From positions 167,256 to 210,629 of the forward strand of contig BFEA01000961.1 of assembly GCA_003427395.1 (NCBI GenBank): a stretch of 43,374 nt of DNA, given 5' to 3'. The stretch is from Chara braunii (Eukaryota > Streptophyta > Charophyceae > Charales > Characeae). Of the stretch, positions 1 through 11,184 are shown in pieces. A program made the translations under genes and the position numbers. The notes under the pieces were generated by a model, which saw only the letters and a program-made list of their open reading frames with translations, was not told the origin of the DNA and ran no database searches. Each line of letters opens with the position of its first letter. Position 1 is the first letter of the stretch.

Positions 1-230
1 AGAGGAGACTGTGTGTGAGAGAGAGAAAAGACTGTGTGAGAGAGAGAGAGGAGACTGTGTGTGAGAGAGAGAGAAGACTGTGTGAGAGAGAGAGAAAGAG
101 AGAGAGAGAGAAGACTGCGGGTGAGAGAGAGAGAAAGAGTATCAGAGAGAGGGAGAAAGAGTGTGGGAGTGAGAGAGAGAAAGAGTGCAGAGNGGGAGAG
201 CCGTATGGGTGAGGAAAAATTAAACANTAA
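1..230. repeat. GA-rich microsatellite (GAGAGA with GTGT interruptions)
   Basis: Nearly pure purine tract of GAGA and GAAAGA steps with interspersed CTGTGTGTGAGAGA units. Open reading frames across it code only for Arg/Glu repeats and are artefacts of the composition. Confidence 0.95.
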
Positions 231-1208
231 AGTGGTGTGTGNAGATCTTCATCCTACTCTCTGACCTCGTTCTGTCGAATTCAGTGGGAGCAACCATCAA
301 AGGTCAAAGTATGAACATCTCCTCTGNANAGCTTTTCTTATGATCAGACCACACACTCTCAAGGGAGACTTGAAAACGCAAATTCTGACCGTTNGGATCT
401 TGATTTTGCGATCAAATGAGCATAACGGCAGGAGATCATGTGGTCGCAATTCTTTTGAATGCACGNTAACTCAGCAGGCTTGGGAAAATGAGATACTTCA
501 GAAATCCCGTGCACCTGGCCTTAATCACGGGCAGGTTCATTCTGTGTAATGCGCAAAGGCAATACGAACGAGGCGAGCTCTGTAACTGCTTGATGTGAAC
601 CGGCCTGGATCATGTTGAGCAGGGTTGATGGCGTGCAGATCTGCTGCAGCTACGGGACAAGGTTTGTCATCCTGGCTTCGGGGTTGTGTGGAAGTTAGTG
701 GAACCGTTGGTCCCAGAAAACGGGGCTATGTTTGAGGGTGAGAGTTCAAGCCGCGTAGTTGCATGTCGTTGTCAAGTGTTCTTCGCGAACGTGGTGGCCC
801 CTGCCTGTGNGGTGACTGTGGAGCCCGTTTTGCCGCCTTCCAGATGAGCGGGGGCTGCATTTGTTCGTGTTCTTCGGTGTGGATTGNGAGGCTTGTGTTT
901 GCAACATCGATTAACGCAATTAACATTTTGTTCTGGTGAGCATGATGTGAAACACGTAGGATTGGTATCTTCCGTCCGATGCGATGAACCTGTATACGGG
1001 TAAGGATTCTAAGGAGCAGTTGCTCTGGCTTTTCTCTGGAATNAGGATCTTCGTCTTGACTGATTGTGTGTGCTCCTTCCGCACAGGCACGTTGGACTCC
1101 TCTGCCGCTCGTCAGCGGGAAGGACTAGATGGGAGTTGTCTCTGAAGTCGGTGGTGTTCGGAGTTGCTGATTCACTGTGAACTCTCCTTTTTAGCAAAGA
1201 GGTGTACG
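231..1208. other. Unassigned intergenic sequence
   Basis: Mixed-composition sequence with several N bases. I see no conserved protein motif, no RNA gene and no terminal repeats. The short ORFs carry ambiguous codons and no recognisable domain. Confidence 0.6.
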
Positions 1209-1229
1209 CTTGTGCAGTGCCATGCCNTG

Positions 1230-1490
1230 CCAGGTGAGGATTAGGGGAGAGAGAAAGAGAGAGAGAGCAGGCACACGCAGAGAGAGAAGGGCAGGGACTG
1301 CGAGAGAGAGAGAAAGAGAGAGAGAGCAGGCACACGCAGAGNAGAAGGGCAGGGACTGCGAGAGAGAGAGAAAGAGAGAGAGAGCAGGCACACGCAGAGA
1401 GAGAAGGGCAGGGACTGCGAGAGAGAGAGAAAGAGAGGGAGAGCAGGCACACGCAGAGAGAGAAGGACAAGGACTGATAGAGGGATGGAG
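1230..1490. repeat. 58-59 bp minisatellite built on GA repeats
   Basis: Four head-to-tail copies, each opening with GCAGGCACACGCAGAG at about 1267, 1326, 1384 and 1443, separated by GAGAGAGAAAGAGA tracts. The opposite strand gives open frames rich in Leu/Ser that merely mirror the repeat. Confidence 0.92.
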
Positions 1491-1639
1491 AGAGAGCCAC
1501 TGTTTTGCTAGTCTTTTTATTTTATTTATTTATTATTCTTATTTATTTCTTTAATCTTATTTAAATAATTAGNATTCTATCGTACTCTCCCTAATTGCTG
1601 AAGAGCGCTGTGCGACGACGGGGCCTGACAGATCTTGTA

Positions 1640-1761
1640 CTCGATTGGCCCTTTCACCCTGCTGGTCGCCGAGGACCTCGGAGCGGGCGCGGCGAGTGAC
1701 AGGCGTCGTAGCCCATGGCTTCAGCGAACGGTAGGTAGCCCCTCCCCGGGTTTCCTAACAA
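1640..1761 (-). repeat. Dispersed repeat segment, related to the start of the 8098 insertion
   Basis: Read on the minus strand, this segment starts TGTTAGGAAACCCGGGG and aligns for about 105 bp with 8100-8205 on the + strand, ending near GACCAGCAGG in this copy and GGCCAGCAGG in the other. Identity is roughly 75-80 percent by eye. Both copies can be read as a short peptide with PG-GYL-F-EA-GY-ACH in common, but there is no evidence that it is coding. It may be the terminal part of a transposable element family. Confidence 0.7.
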
Positions 1762-1849
1762 CGTACTGACCGAGCCAATCCAAGCACCTACCGATCGAGC
1801 CACTTCAGGCACCTTCCAACCAAGCCACTCGAATCGCATTCTTCTTTTT

Positions 1850-2040
1850 TTTCTCCTCTGTGTCTCTCTATTTGTGTGTCTTTGTCTCTCTCTTTCCTCT
1901 ATCTCTCTCTCTCTCTCTCTCTTTCTCTCTCCCTTTGTCTGTCTCTCTATGTGTGTTCCGTTTCTTGAATTCGTTAACAATGCTGAAATTTATCAGTTGG
2001 TTTGGGCCAACTTCTTTTTTTTTTTTTTTTTTTTTTTTTG
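1850..2040. repeat. CT microsatellite and T-homopolymer tract
   Basis: TCTCTC-rich sequence from about 1855 to 1955, then a run of more than 20 T at about 2016-2039. No coding content. Confidence 0.95.
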
Positions 2041-2069
2041 CTGGCATTGCCCACACCGCCTGCACCGTG

Positions 2070-2800
2070 GGCGTTTAGCTAGTAATCATAAACCAAAATG
2101 GGGGCCTACAGTGGTTTCTCCTCCACCCTTATGTCCCCACAACCTTGTGGCTTCACTTGTGGTGGGAGTGTGTCATTGCGAGAGGTTTTTGGGAATACTT
2201 AAATTATCTCTGGTTTAGAGGATACAGGGTCTCAAACTTCTGGAATAAGGATTTCATTATCACAGATCACTCATCCCCTGCTCTGAATAGGTAGCAGACT
2301 CTCTGAATGGCTTTCTAGAATAGACAAACAAAACCCCACCTTTCCTCCTTACTCTCTCAGTTCAAACAACAATCAGATTAGATATCATGTCTGATTGGAC
2401 TGAAACAAGAACAATCATGATGATCCTGAACTCGCAAAATTGTCCTTTCAGAAAACATGGTCTTCTCATACTAGTGGGCAGACTTCACTAATAACTATTC
2501 AGATTTGTTATGGGATCGCCCTTTTCCCAGGCCTGGTTGAGCTTCTTCCATCCGGCAACTTTGTAGCTGAGTGGGTCAAATTCTACCGAAGCCTCCCACC
2601 TGCTACTTCATTATGGTTGGACACAAGTTCCTGCCCCTTCCTCCTTTAATTTCCCCTCTCCTGTGACAAGTTCCCTCCTACCTTCAGCCTCTACACATTC
2701 TCTGAAGTTACTGGTGTTTATAAGTGAACTTGGTTCGTGCTCCTGATAGTTTATTTTGCCTTTCTTCCGGGTATATTGTGAGGTCCCTGACCTCTAAACA
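2070..2800. other. Unassigned intergenic sequence
   Basis: No recognised gene, RNA or repeat end in this stretch. It leads into the short dispersed repeat at 2804. Confidence 0.5.
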
Positions 2801-2803
2801 GTG

Positions 2804-2857
2804 GGACGCTGAGCCTGGTTCCTAACAAGTGCAGCTCCCCATGAATAGACTGGAGCA
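2804..2857 (+). repeat. 54-bp dispersed repeat, copy 1
   Basis: Aligns without gaps to 18188-18241 with seven differences in 54 positions. Both copies start GGACGCTG and end TGGAGCA, and similarity stops sharply on both sides. This one runs straight into the tRNA-like sequence at 2855. Confidence 0.85.
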
Positions 2858-2930
2858 GTTAGCTGAATGGTTAGAGCACCGGTTGGAAATGCGCATTGTG
2901 GTATGAGGTTGTGGGTTCAAAACTCAATTG
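2851..2930 (+). repeat. tRNA-derived SINE-like head
   Basis: Contains an A-box-like TAGCTGAATGG at 2860-2870 and a B-box-like GGGTTCAAAAC at 2913-2923, in tRNA order and spacing. It does not fold as a complete tRNA with an acceptor stem, so it reads as a tRNA-derived SINE promoter rather than a tRNA gene. Confidence 0.55.
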
Positions 2931-3157
2931 CAGCCTCGCACATGGACACCAGCAGGGCGTTAGATTGACGCACGGTTGTACATACACTCCCTTGGGTTGA
3001 CGTATGGTACTATTACAGACACTGCTTGCGCACCACCCAAGGGTTGTTTTATGGTGTTGTATGTTGGTTCTGGGTTTCGCCCAGGTTGCTTGGGGGTGTT
3101 GGTCTTGGGTGTTTTGTTGATCTCCAAAGTCTTGCATATCACACGTTTGTGCCATTT

Positions 3158-3225
3158 TCGATAGTCGTTCATACGGTAGAGTCATTCCATTACGTGTTAC
3201 AGGGTTATGGGTTCGAGCTTGGTTC
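3158..3225 (+). repeat. Second tRNA-derived SINE-like head
   Basis: TAGTCGTTCATACGGTAGAG at 3162-3181 resembles an A box and GGGTTCGAGCTT at 3209-3220 a B box. Same orientation and layout as the unit at 2851, about 300 bp upstream. Confidence 0.5.
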
Positions 3226-3280
3226 GGACCTTGGGGGGGGTCCTTGTCCAGCTTGCCCCGTTCTCTCTTCGATATACACA

Positions 3281-3480
3281 CATGATACTGCCTGTATATC
3301 TCGATACATAGATTCACAGAGCCGACACAACCTTCGGGGCATACACATAGCTTGCGAAGTATACATGACCTACAGGACACATACACAAGTTTCCACACAT
3401 GATGTTGTCTGTACATCTCGATACATAGATTCACGAAGCATACACAGACTTCGGGTATACACATAACTTGCAAACTATAC
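3281..3480 (+). repeat. Direct duplication, about 80 bp units 119 bp apart
   Basis: Copy 1 (about 3281-3363) and copy 2 (about 3400-3476) share ACACATGAT, TCTCGATACATAGATTCAC, CATACACATA and CTTGC in register. The minus-strand ORF crossing them simply contains the duplicated peptide and has no known domain. Confidence 0.8.
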
Positions 3481-3489
3481 AACTATCAG

Positions 3490-3556
3490 CCTGGGTGGTT
3501 CTAGCCACTGGGTGGTTCTAGTCACTGGGTGGTTCTAGTCACTGGGTGGGCTCGAG
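3490..3556 (+). repeat. 17-bp tandem repeat, four copies
   Basis: ACTGGGTGGTTCTAGTC is repeated four times, the last copy degenerate. Confidence 0.9.
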
Positions 3557-4048
3557 TATCTGCGGTAGGTTCAGGCAAGGGGTTCCTACCGACATTCTGA
3601 TAGAACTGCCTGGTCGCTATGTAAGGCTTAGACCCTAGGGTAAGGGTAGGGATATAAGTCGCTCAGGCCAGTTCGAGTTACGCCTGGCCTTGGGTAAGCT
3701 AAGGGAAGGACAGTGAGACTGCTTCAGTGGGTGCTACCCGGTCTGAACCTAGAGTCTAGAGTCTCTTAGCTGAGGGTCTGTGGTAGATTGTCTTGGCCTG
3801 GCGTCCAAAGTTCTCGTTCAGGAAGGCTCGTCCGATTCTGCTTCCACCAGGGTTGGGCAACCTATACGCCCTGGTGCCTATCACTACTGTTCGGTCCAAG
3901 TTGCCTGCCCATTGGTAGGGTAATGGTCCTGAGTGTTGGTCACACTGAGGTAAGATAGTGGGATAGGGGGTGCGCTATGAGTATTGATGTGAGGATGGGA
4001 GGGGAGGTGGTCTCATACTCGAGGACACCCACGGCCCACTGCTCCAGG
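3557..4048. other. Unassigned flank of element 1
   Basis: No gene, RNA or repeat recognised. It ends in the TGATC target duplication of the adjacent retrotransposon. Confidence 0.5.
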
Positions 4049-4053
4049 TGATC
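4049..4053. repeat. Target-site duplication (left) TGATC
   Basis: TGATC directly precedes the LTR start and recurs directly after the other LTR at 17725-17729. Five bases is the normal target duplication size for Ty3/gypsy integrases. Confidence 0.92.
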
Positions 4054-5161
4054 TGTTGCATACCCGTGAGAATATCAACGTGTATGGGGCAGAACCAAAG
4101 ATCAACCAATATAGGATGAGCATGTATGCAGCGGAAGTCTGAATAACGGACTGACTCACATAGACTGACTCACACAGATATAACTCCACACACATACAAT
4201 CGTGAGATGGTGGGGTCTAAGCCATACATGAAAGATGCTCAGGCCCCGTACACACATACACAGATGAAAGGTGGGAGGAGAGACGAAGGAGGTGGGGGAG
4301 GTAGATAGCACCGAAGGTCACCGAAATAGAATCCGATAGGTCACCGATATGGTAGTCCAAAATGTCATCAAACAAGATCAAAATGTCGAGGACAATAAGT
4401 CACCAATGTCGGAGATACAGAGTCCAAATGTAACCGGTGTCCGAACTGTGATGCCGCCGAGTATCAACCCCAACAATCTCCAAGTCTCGAATCCGGTAAG
4501 TACCACAGTCTCATACCACCGAAGTCCAACACTGATCTCTGTCCAACTAGTATGAAGTCTCCAACCTGAAGAAGAAGAAGAAGAAGTCTGAAGAAGAAGA
4601 AGAAGAAGTCCGAAGAAAAAGAAGAAGAAGAAGAAGAAGGGAGTCGAGGAGGAGGGAGAGAGAGAGGGGACTGGCGACGGGAGGGAGGAGAGAAACCCCC
4701 TGGCTCCCAGTACCTCAGGCGGCTATGGCCGCCGATATGCCCAGTCCCGCTGCTGCTGCTCCGCTCGCTGCCGCTGCTGCTCCTCGCACTCCTGCGCTAA
4801 GAATAGCGCTAGCGCTCTGGCGCTAACCATAACGCACCGCATGGACTGCCGGTGGTTCGACGGTCGGAGTGAGGCCGGACCGGTACCTTTGTACCGGTGG
4901 GCAGAGGCCGGCCTCTATGCTGCGAGGCCTGGCCGTGCCCTGAACCGTCCAGATGGACGGTTCAGCCCCAACTGGCGGGCGGCAGCCTCAAGATCGCCGC
5001 CAGGCCCAAACGGTAATGTCGTTTGGGCCTGCCCGTCGGGTCTGGTCCAAGATGAGGCCTTTACGGCCTGTAGCCCCCAAGGTCGGGCCTTTAGGCCCTA
5101 ATGTGTCCCTCTGGTCCTAGGTCGGGTCCGGTAGGACCCGTGTGGCGTCGAAGATGTAACA
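4054..5161 (-). repeat. 3' LTR of element 1
   Basis: On the + strand it begins TGTTGCATAC and ends GATGTAACA, giving TG...CA ends. It is matched by 16640-17724, with a small length difference near 5101-5124. It contains an AAG-rich tract (4565-4640), GCGCTA palindromes near 4795-4825 and a chain of stem-loops (4879-5139) at the U3 end. Confidence 0.95.
4879..5139. promoter_or_regulatory. Chain of seven short stem-loops in the LTR U3
   Basis: Consecutive palindromes: 4879-4898 (ACCGGTAC...), 4903-4916 (AGAGGCCGGCCTCT), 4941-4964 (TGAACCGTCC...), 5002-5030 (AGGCCCAAAC...), about 5055-5069 (AGGCC...GGCCT), 5085-5098 (GGGCCTTTAGGCCC) and 5124-5139 (GGGTCCGGTAGGACCC). Most recur in the partner LTR at about 17459-17699. 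Placement in U3 suggests a regulatory or structural role, but the function is unknown. Confidence 0.6.
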
Positions 5162-5183
5162 CACTCCCGCTCTTAAAAGATCG
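5162..5183 (-). other. Polypurine tract of element 1
   Basis: On the minus strand the bases just before the 3' LTR read AAGAGCGGGAGTG, a purine-rich stretch in the position where plus-strand DNA synthesis is primed. Confidence 0.7.
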
Positions 5184-5185
5184 AG

Positions 5186-8093
5186 CTACTTGCGAGGGCG
5201 AAATTGTCTGTCCGAAACCGGGATGGGTCGGGTGGGACGAGCTGTTTCCTTGGCAAGGCATCGCTTCTCATAGTCGGCGAAGATAAGGGGTGCAGAAGTC
5301 TGCAAATCTGCACTAGAGATCCACCGAGTGTCATCAGGCGCACATTGCTTGAATGTGACTTTGTACTGCATTGGCTTGTTGCCATACTTGCAGTGCGTGA
5401 TGACTCGGTCCGCTTCCTGATGTCCGTCCATAGAAGGCGGATCCTGTGATCGACGGTCGGGGAACTCGTCAGCTGAAGGTGGAGTGTAGATGGCCAGCTT
5501 CGACACGTGGAAGACCCGGTGCACTGTAAGGTGCGGAGGAATGTTGATCACGAAGGAAGGACCTGCGGGGTCGTCTCCAATGACAGAAGTGACTTCCCAT
5601 GGTCCGAACCATTTCGGAAGGAGTTTCCGCGAAACGTCCTGCTCGAGCGCAAATTCCTCGGAGAGGACCGAAACAAGGTCTCCCTCGCGGAAAGGACATG
5701 GAAGTCGACGTCGGTTAGCTTGTTGTTGCATGCGGATTTGAGCCTTTTGCATATTCGCGCGGGCTTTGATCAGCAAGTCCCGGTACTTCCGATAGGAAGC
5801 GGGAGAGCAAGGGACGTCTATGTGGGCAGCCTGTGGCAAAAGGAGATCAGCGAAGATCCGTGCTTTCTCTCCACCATGATGTAGCTCGAATGGTGTGACG
5901 CAGATCGCCGGGTGCACCGAAGTGTTATAGGCAAACTTGATGTCGGGAAGCCGGTCAACCCAATCTTTCTGGTCGGGACGGATGAGCGTACGCAACATCA
6001 TCTGAGCGGTCTGGTGCGCTCGCTCCGTCTAGCCATCCGTCTGCAGGTGCCGAGCCGAGCTCGACTTCATTGTCGTACCGGACTCAGCGATGAGGGAAGT
6101 CCAAAAGGCCGACATGAAGCGAGTATCTCGGTCGCTCACTATGTCTTCCGGAACACCCTGGTTGGTAATCCAGCCGGTGTGCAAGAGTCGTGCGAGCTCC
6201 GGCGCTGCAGCATGACACTTGCAAGGAAGAAAGCGAGCGTACTTGCTCAAACGGTCAACAACCGTGAGAATACCGTCATGGCCATGGCAATCACGGCGGA
6301 ACGGGCCTGTTACGTCCATAGCAATGGAGAGGCGCGGTGCCCGAGGAATCGGCAANGGTTTCAGTTCGCCGAAGGGGACTCGAGATGGACCCTTGTTACG
6401 GTGGCAAACAGCACATGACTCAATGTACCTCGTGACNTCATGAAGGACGTCGGGCCAGTGAAAACGCTGGCGGAGGCGTGCTAATGTGCGGTTCACGCCA
6501 AGGTGTGTCGAAAGTCGTGCGTCGTGGAATTCGCCGAGAAGACGAGTCTGTAAGATGCGATCTTGGGGCACAACTAACAAGTCCTTTCCTCTCGTGTGAA
6601 GGAGAAGGAACCCGTCGGAAATCCGATAGTGGCTAGCCGGCGGATGATCCGATGAAAGCTCTGCATAATGCGTAGAGTAAGTCGGATCGGACTTGTAGCC
6701 TTTGACGAAATGCGGCTGCAGATCTTCATCGAGGTCGAATGTCGCGGTCACAATGGCACAAAAGTCGGGCCGTCGTGAGAGGGCATCTGCAGCTCGATTG
6801 GCGGGACCAGGAATGTGGCACGGGTCAAAATCAAACTGGTCGATGTAATACATCCATCGACCGATCGTGCTAGTGACCATGTCCTGCGTTTTGTAAAAGG
6901 TCAACGGATTGTTGTCCGTATTCCATTTAAAACGCCGACGGCCGAGAAGAAAGTGGCGCCACCGTTTGAGAACGGTGATGAATGCGAGTAGCTCTTTCTT
7001 CCTAGCATCGTCGAGAGTGTTGACGAGAGGCACCTTTTGGGAGAAATACTCAATCGGATGCCAACCGTCCTCGTGACACTGTTCCAACACCGCACCAATA
7101 CCGTATCCCGAAGCGTCCNTAGTCACTTGGGTGGGTAGGGTGGGGTCNTATATANGGAGGGCAGGTGCGGCTTGCATCGCTGCCTTCAACGTANTGAACG
7201 NGCNACGGGCTGNGTCGTCGAACTCGAAGGGCACCTTCGGGGACTGAAGTCTCGACAAAGGAGCGGCCACTTTCGAGTATGACTCGACGAATCGCTGATA
7301 ATATCCAGCCAAACCCATGAAAGAGCGGACATCCGTCGTGCAACGGGGTTCCGGCCAATCCACGATGGCTTGGATCTTGTCCGCTAAGGGACGAATGCCT
7401 TTCGGCGTAACATAGTGGCCCAAATACTCAAGCTCTTGCTTGGCGAACTCGCACTTGTCGTGGTTTGCTTTGTACTTGGTCAGTCGCAAACGATTCAAAA
7501 CAGCGCGAAGGTGTGTGATGTGCTCATCCAACATCCTGCTATAGACCAAGATGTCATCGAGGTAGATGAGGACGTTGCGATCGAGCAAGTCGCGAAACTC
7601 AGTCGTCATAGCTGCTTGAAAAGTTGCAGGGGCATTGGTGAGGCCAAAGGGCATGACAACCCACTCAAAATGTCCGTACCGCGTCTTGAACGCGGTCTTG
7701 TACCGATCTTGGGGCTGGATTTCAATCTGGTGGTAGCCCGACTTCAAGTCCAACTTCGAGAAGTACGTCGCGCCGCCTAACCGCTCAAGGAGATCATCAA
7801 TCCGAGGGAGAGGGCCGGCGTTCTTTACGGTTTGTGCGTTAAGTTTTCGATAGTTGATGCATAACCGTAGATCTTTGTTCTTCTTCCGTACGAAGAGAAC
7901 AGGTGCACCGTATGGCGAGCAACTAGGGAGAATCCAGCCCTTGTCGAGAAGGTCATCGAGTTGTGCGCGAAGCACCTCGAGTTCCTCTTCGCTCATGCGG
8001 TAGATATATCCACACGGAGGGACGGCGCCAACCTCAAGAGTGATCTCGTGACGTATGGGCTGATCCGGACCTGTTCCGGTAGGAGCCTCGAAG
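5186..8093 (-). pseudogene. Ty3/gypsy pol: RT, RNase H, integrase, chromodomain-like tail (nonsense codon)
   Basis: One frame on the minus strand with a single TAG at 6029-6031. The open segment upstream starts at 8158, but its first 21 residues come from the foreign insertion, so pol resumes at about 8093. Counting from that Met: RT motifs at about 95-205 (LDLKSGYHQ at 136-144, YLDD at 199-202), RNase H with a DASGYGIG motif at 348-355 and DALSRR at 458-463, an HHCC integrase zinc region at about 545-585, catalytic Asp 615 and Asp 676. The stop replaces the usual Gln in the TDGQTER motif, and the catalytic Glu follows two codons later, giving DX35E across the stop. The 271-residue remainder holds the integrase C-terminus and a chromodomain-like end. 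N bases fall around 7119-7205. Role: copying element RNA to DNA and inserting it. Dead unless the stop is read through. Confidence 0.93.
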
Positions 8094-8590
8094 ACGTGGG
8101 GAAACCCGGGGAGGGGTACCTGCTGTTCGTTGAAGCCAGGGGGTACAAGGCCTGTCACTTCATTGCCCCCACTTCAGAGGTCCTCAGTGGCCAGCAGGAA
8201 CTTTTAGAAGCAGCAGACTCCCTACAGAGCTTAGTTTGCTGCCCCGGTCATGATCGAGAATTTTAGAGAGTTCTAATAGTGAAATTTGGATACCTCTCAG
8301 TTCAAAGTCCACAAAGAGGAAAACCATGCACATGCGTTAGTACATTAATCATGCTATGTTCTTGCATTCGATCTCTTTGTCTCTTCTCACGATACCATGT
8401 TCGTAAGCATCCCTCCACCAATAGTCCTTCAGCAAGTAGTAAGGTAGAGATCTTTTTACTTCGTACATTACCCGAATTCAATTTGACGACTCTCCTCTCG
8501 ACTCAACTTACAAAGGCAGGGGGGGTTGATAGGAAAAGAAATGTACGTTCACTCTCAGTCCTTCGTTTGCCCAGACTCCAGCCTGTACAG

Positions 8591-8870
8591 AAGAGAGACA
8601 GGCAAGTAAATGCCAATCAAGAGTTGAGGAGCGAGGGGATGTAATGCAGAATGCCGCTCAGGTCTGGTTTCGGGCTCACGTCGAATGCCGCTCAGGTCTG
8701 GTTTCGGGCTTACGTCAAAACTGTCGCACAACACTCCCTTATCCCACAGTCAAATAAAAGAAGGACACAAGAACAGACTGGAGAACGTTACTCGTTCACT
8801 CCTTCTAGAGTTTGTAGGACACACAAAGAGAGACAGGCAAGTAACTGCCAATCAAGAGTTGAAGTCAACT
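8591..8870 (+). repeat. Short duplications inside the insertion
   Basis: A 34-bp unit beginning GAATGCCGCTCAGGTC occurs twice in tandem at about 8650-8717. A second phrase, AGAGACAGGCAAGTAA plus following bases, occurs at 8591 and 8827. The two duplications interleave, suggesting a duplicated block of about 240 bp. Confidence 0.8.
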
Positions 8871-10600
8871 GTATTCAAGAATTCATCCGGCATGTATGCA
8901 TAAAAGTTGAACGTTGCAGTTCGCACAAAGAGAGGTAAGGAACGAGTAAACGCCGAACACAAAATAGTAGTGAACACAGTCCGAACGAGCAACGTTCTCC
9001 CTCTCACTGTCCTCCTATCCCCTAGTTTCTCTTCTTTCCTCTACATCTCCCTCTTGCGGTTTTCACTTACCCTTAGTCTAATTAATGCAGGACACAAAAA
9101 AAACAGTCGGGTGTTGTCTGCTCACCCCCCCCCTTTTTTCCTCATCCCTTCTCTCGTGCTCGCTGCCTCATGTACACGGCGATCGCATAGAGTATTCCCT
9201 TCGGAGCTTCTAACTCACTCTCCCTGTGCCGGGAGATCCAGAAGAGACCAGGCGAAGAGTCGATCCAGCAAGAAACAAGCTTGACTTTTCCCGCCCTCAA
9301 GCTTAGCGAAATAAACAATGATATCCTTAATGAGACTCCCCGTCAGCGGACCCAGTCAGCATTTGAGGGGTCAGTCCCTTGCTACAAGTTTACAGGATAG
9401 ACAGCGGATCAGTTCCACCTAGTTACTCTCTCCATCTCGGCGTCACTCGGTTGCGTGACTTCCGAACGGAAGGTCTAAGCGAAGGTTCTAATTCGGTTGA
9501 AAGAGCGATACCCACGAAAGCCCAGCCCTTCATATCTCGGCGGGTCATCGGATACAACAAATACCTGTAATCGTGCTTTCTCCTGCCCGATGTCGTTCGT
9601 ACCTGAGATGAAATGAGAAACTCTTCACCTCGCGGGACCCATGATCCCTCAGTAGCGAGATCGACGTAACAAGCTGTCAAGAAAAACGGAAGCCTGAGCA
9701 CCCTTCGATGACGATGAAGGTTCACTGTGACAGTTCAAGGGCTGCCGGCGTCAACGGACTCGCTTAGCTCGTGCCTCCTCTTCTCTTCTCTATGGAGCAA
9801 GTTCTTACAGCGGCTCTAATTCACACAGAGGTCTTCGGAGGCTTACCGCGCACACGTGCCGTGATTTTTTCGACTTTCCCCCTCCCTCTCCTTCTCCCTT
9901 TTCGCTCGCCTGCATCCCACCGCAGGATACCGCTGGCACACTCTCCTTCGAGCACGGCCGGACGCGCATGCTCGGGATCGCGGGCACAGGGGCGCTTGTT
10001 CACAAGCACGCTTATCGCAGGTCTGCAGAGTGTGTGCGGTGTTCGCCTAGCTCGATTCGCAACCGCCTGGACCCAGACGCATCCCCTTCCGAAGGCCCGG
10101 CACACCGTGCTCGTCTCCCCTTCTCTCCGCCTGCATTCCACTATGAAGTGCGTCGGGTGCACCGTGCATGCTCCCCCCTGCAACCGCCCATATCCCCTAT
10201 GTAGCCTTCGGTACGCCCGGCTCATGCTGTTCTCCGGACATGTGCGACGTGGCTGAGTGTTCTCCCCCGTCTGCCCCAACCGCCTAGCGGCCCACTAGGT
10301 TGTGCACTCGCGATATTAACCGAGCCCGTATCTCACAGCGATTCTGGCCTGGTACATGGGGACTCAGTCTCCTGATAATTGTATCCTTGGCCTCTGTGTC
10401 AGCATTCTTCCTCCTGGTACCTCTGCGCGGCCCCGCAACGTACGACGGCAGATCGTGGGCTCAGTGGCAAAAAAAAGCTGGTCAGCACAATTCGACGGGG
10501 CCTGAATCATTGAGTTGGGTACTGCAGCAGCGGTGTCCTGCTGAGTGTTTCAAATGCCCGCTCCAGGTTAGCAGTCTCTAGGCGCGGCCGTTATAGCCAA
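8871..10600. other. Unassigned interior of the insertion
   Basis: Several overlapping ORFs of 60-161 codons occur on both strands (for example 9771-10256 + and 9821-10279 -). None shows a domain, a start context or a bias that separates it from its opposite-strand shadow, so none is called as a gene. Confidence 0.5.
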
Positions 10601-10719
10601 GTCAATCAGGTGATCCCTTGTCATAGCAAGACCAACCCGGTCGTGGGGTGGCGGCTCGGTCTCCCCCCCCTTCAAGCCCGGCCAGATCAAGGCATACCCA
10701 GGCTGTTCCAGCCAGAATT

Positions 10720-10880
10720 CAGTACCGTTCCAAAATGTCCACTTCCCACTGGGTCAGGGGCATGTACCTGTGTCCACTTCCAACTGGGTCAGGGGCCTGT
10801 ACCTGTTCCAAAATGTCCACTTCCCACTTCCAGCCAGAATTCAGTACCCAGGCCGTTCCAGCCAGAATTCAGTACCTGCG
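10720..10880 (+). repeat. Short direct repeats
   Basis: Repeated phrases AAAATGTCCACTTCCCACT, CTGGGTCAGGGGC and CCAGCCAGAATTCAGTACC each occur two or three times in mixed order, immediately before the 30-bp minisatellite. Confidence 0.85.
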
Positions 10881-11184
10881 GTCAACCACGACCTCAGTTC
10901 TTCACCAGACTTGACATAACCATTTCAAAATTTCCCAGTCGCCGACGTTGTCAATAGCCGGACTAAAGCGAGAGTGATACTTGTTAACACCGCGGCAATT
11001 TCTGGCCTGAGACCACGCAGATGCTTGTGACATTTCAACGTCGTAACAATGCAGGGTCTGGAACCTGTCGATGCAGACCCAAGACCGAGCCTGAAAATGA
11101 TGCCGCGGCGTGTACCATGCCAATGCCGAACCAATATCGTATCGGAAACATGTCGAACACGGCAAGATCCAGCGGCGCGGTAAT

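Noticed and set aside
1009-1554. Overlapping ORFs of 66-163 codons on both strands
   Set aside because: They lie on the 58-59 bp GA minisatellite and encode only Leu/Ser or Arg/Glu repeats; several contain ambiguous codons.
2851-3225. Genuine tRNA genes
   Set aside because: A and B boxes are present but acceptor and anticodon stems do not pair well; a SINE origin is more likely.
2871-3482. 203-codon minus-strand ORF
   Set aside because: It spans a direct duplication and a tRNA-like repeat head; the Cys-rich repeats in the peptide come from the DNA duplication and no family is recognised.
5207-7780. + strand ORFs over element 1 pol
   Set aside because: They are antisense shadows of the conserved minus-strand pol reading frame.
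9771-10279. 161-codon + ORF and 152-codon minus ORF
   Set aside because: Mutually overlapping, GC-rich, no motif; neither can be preferred as coding.
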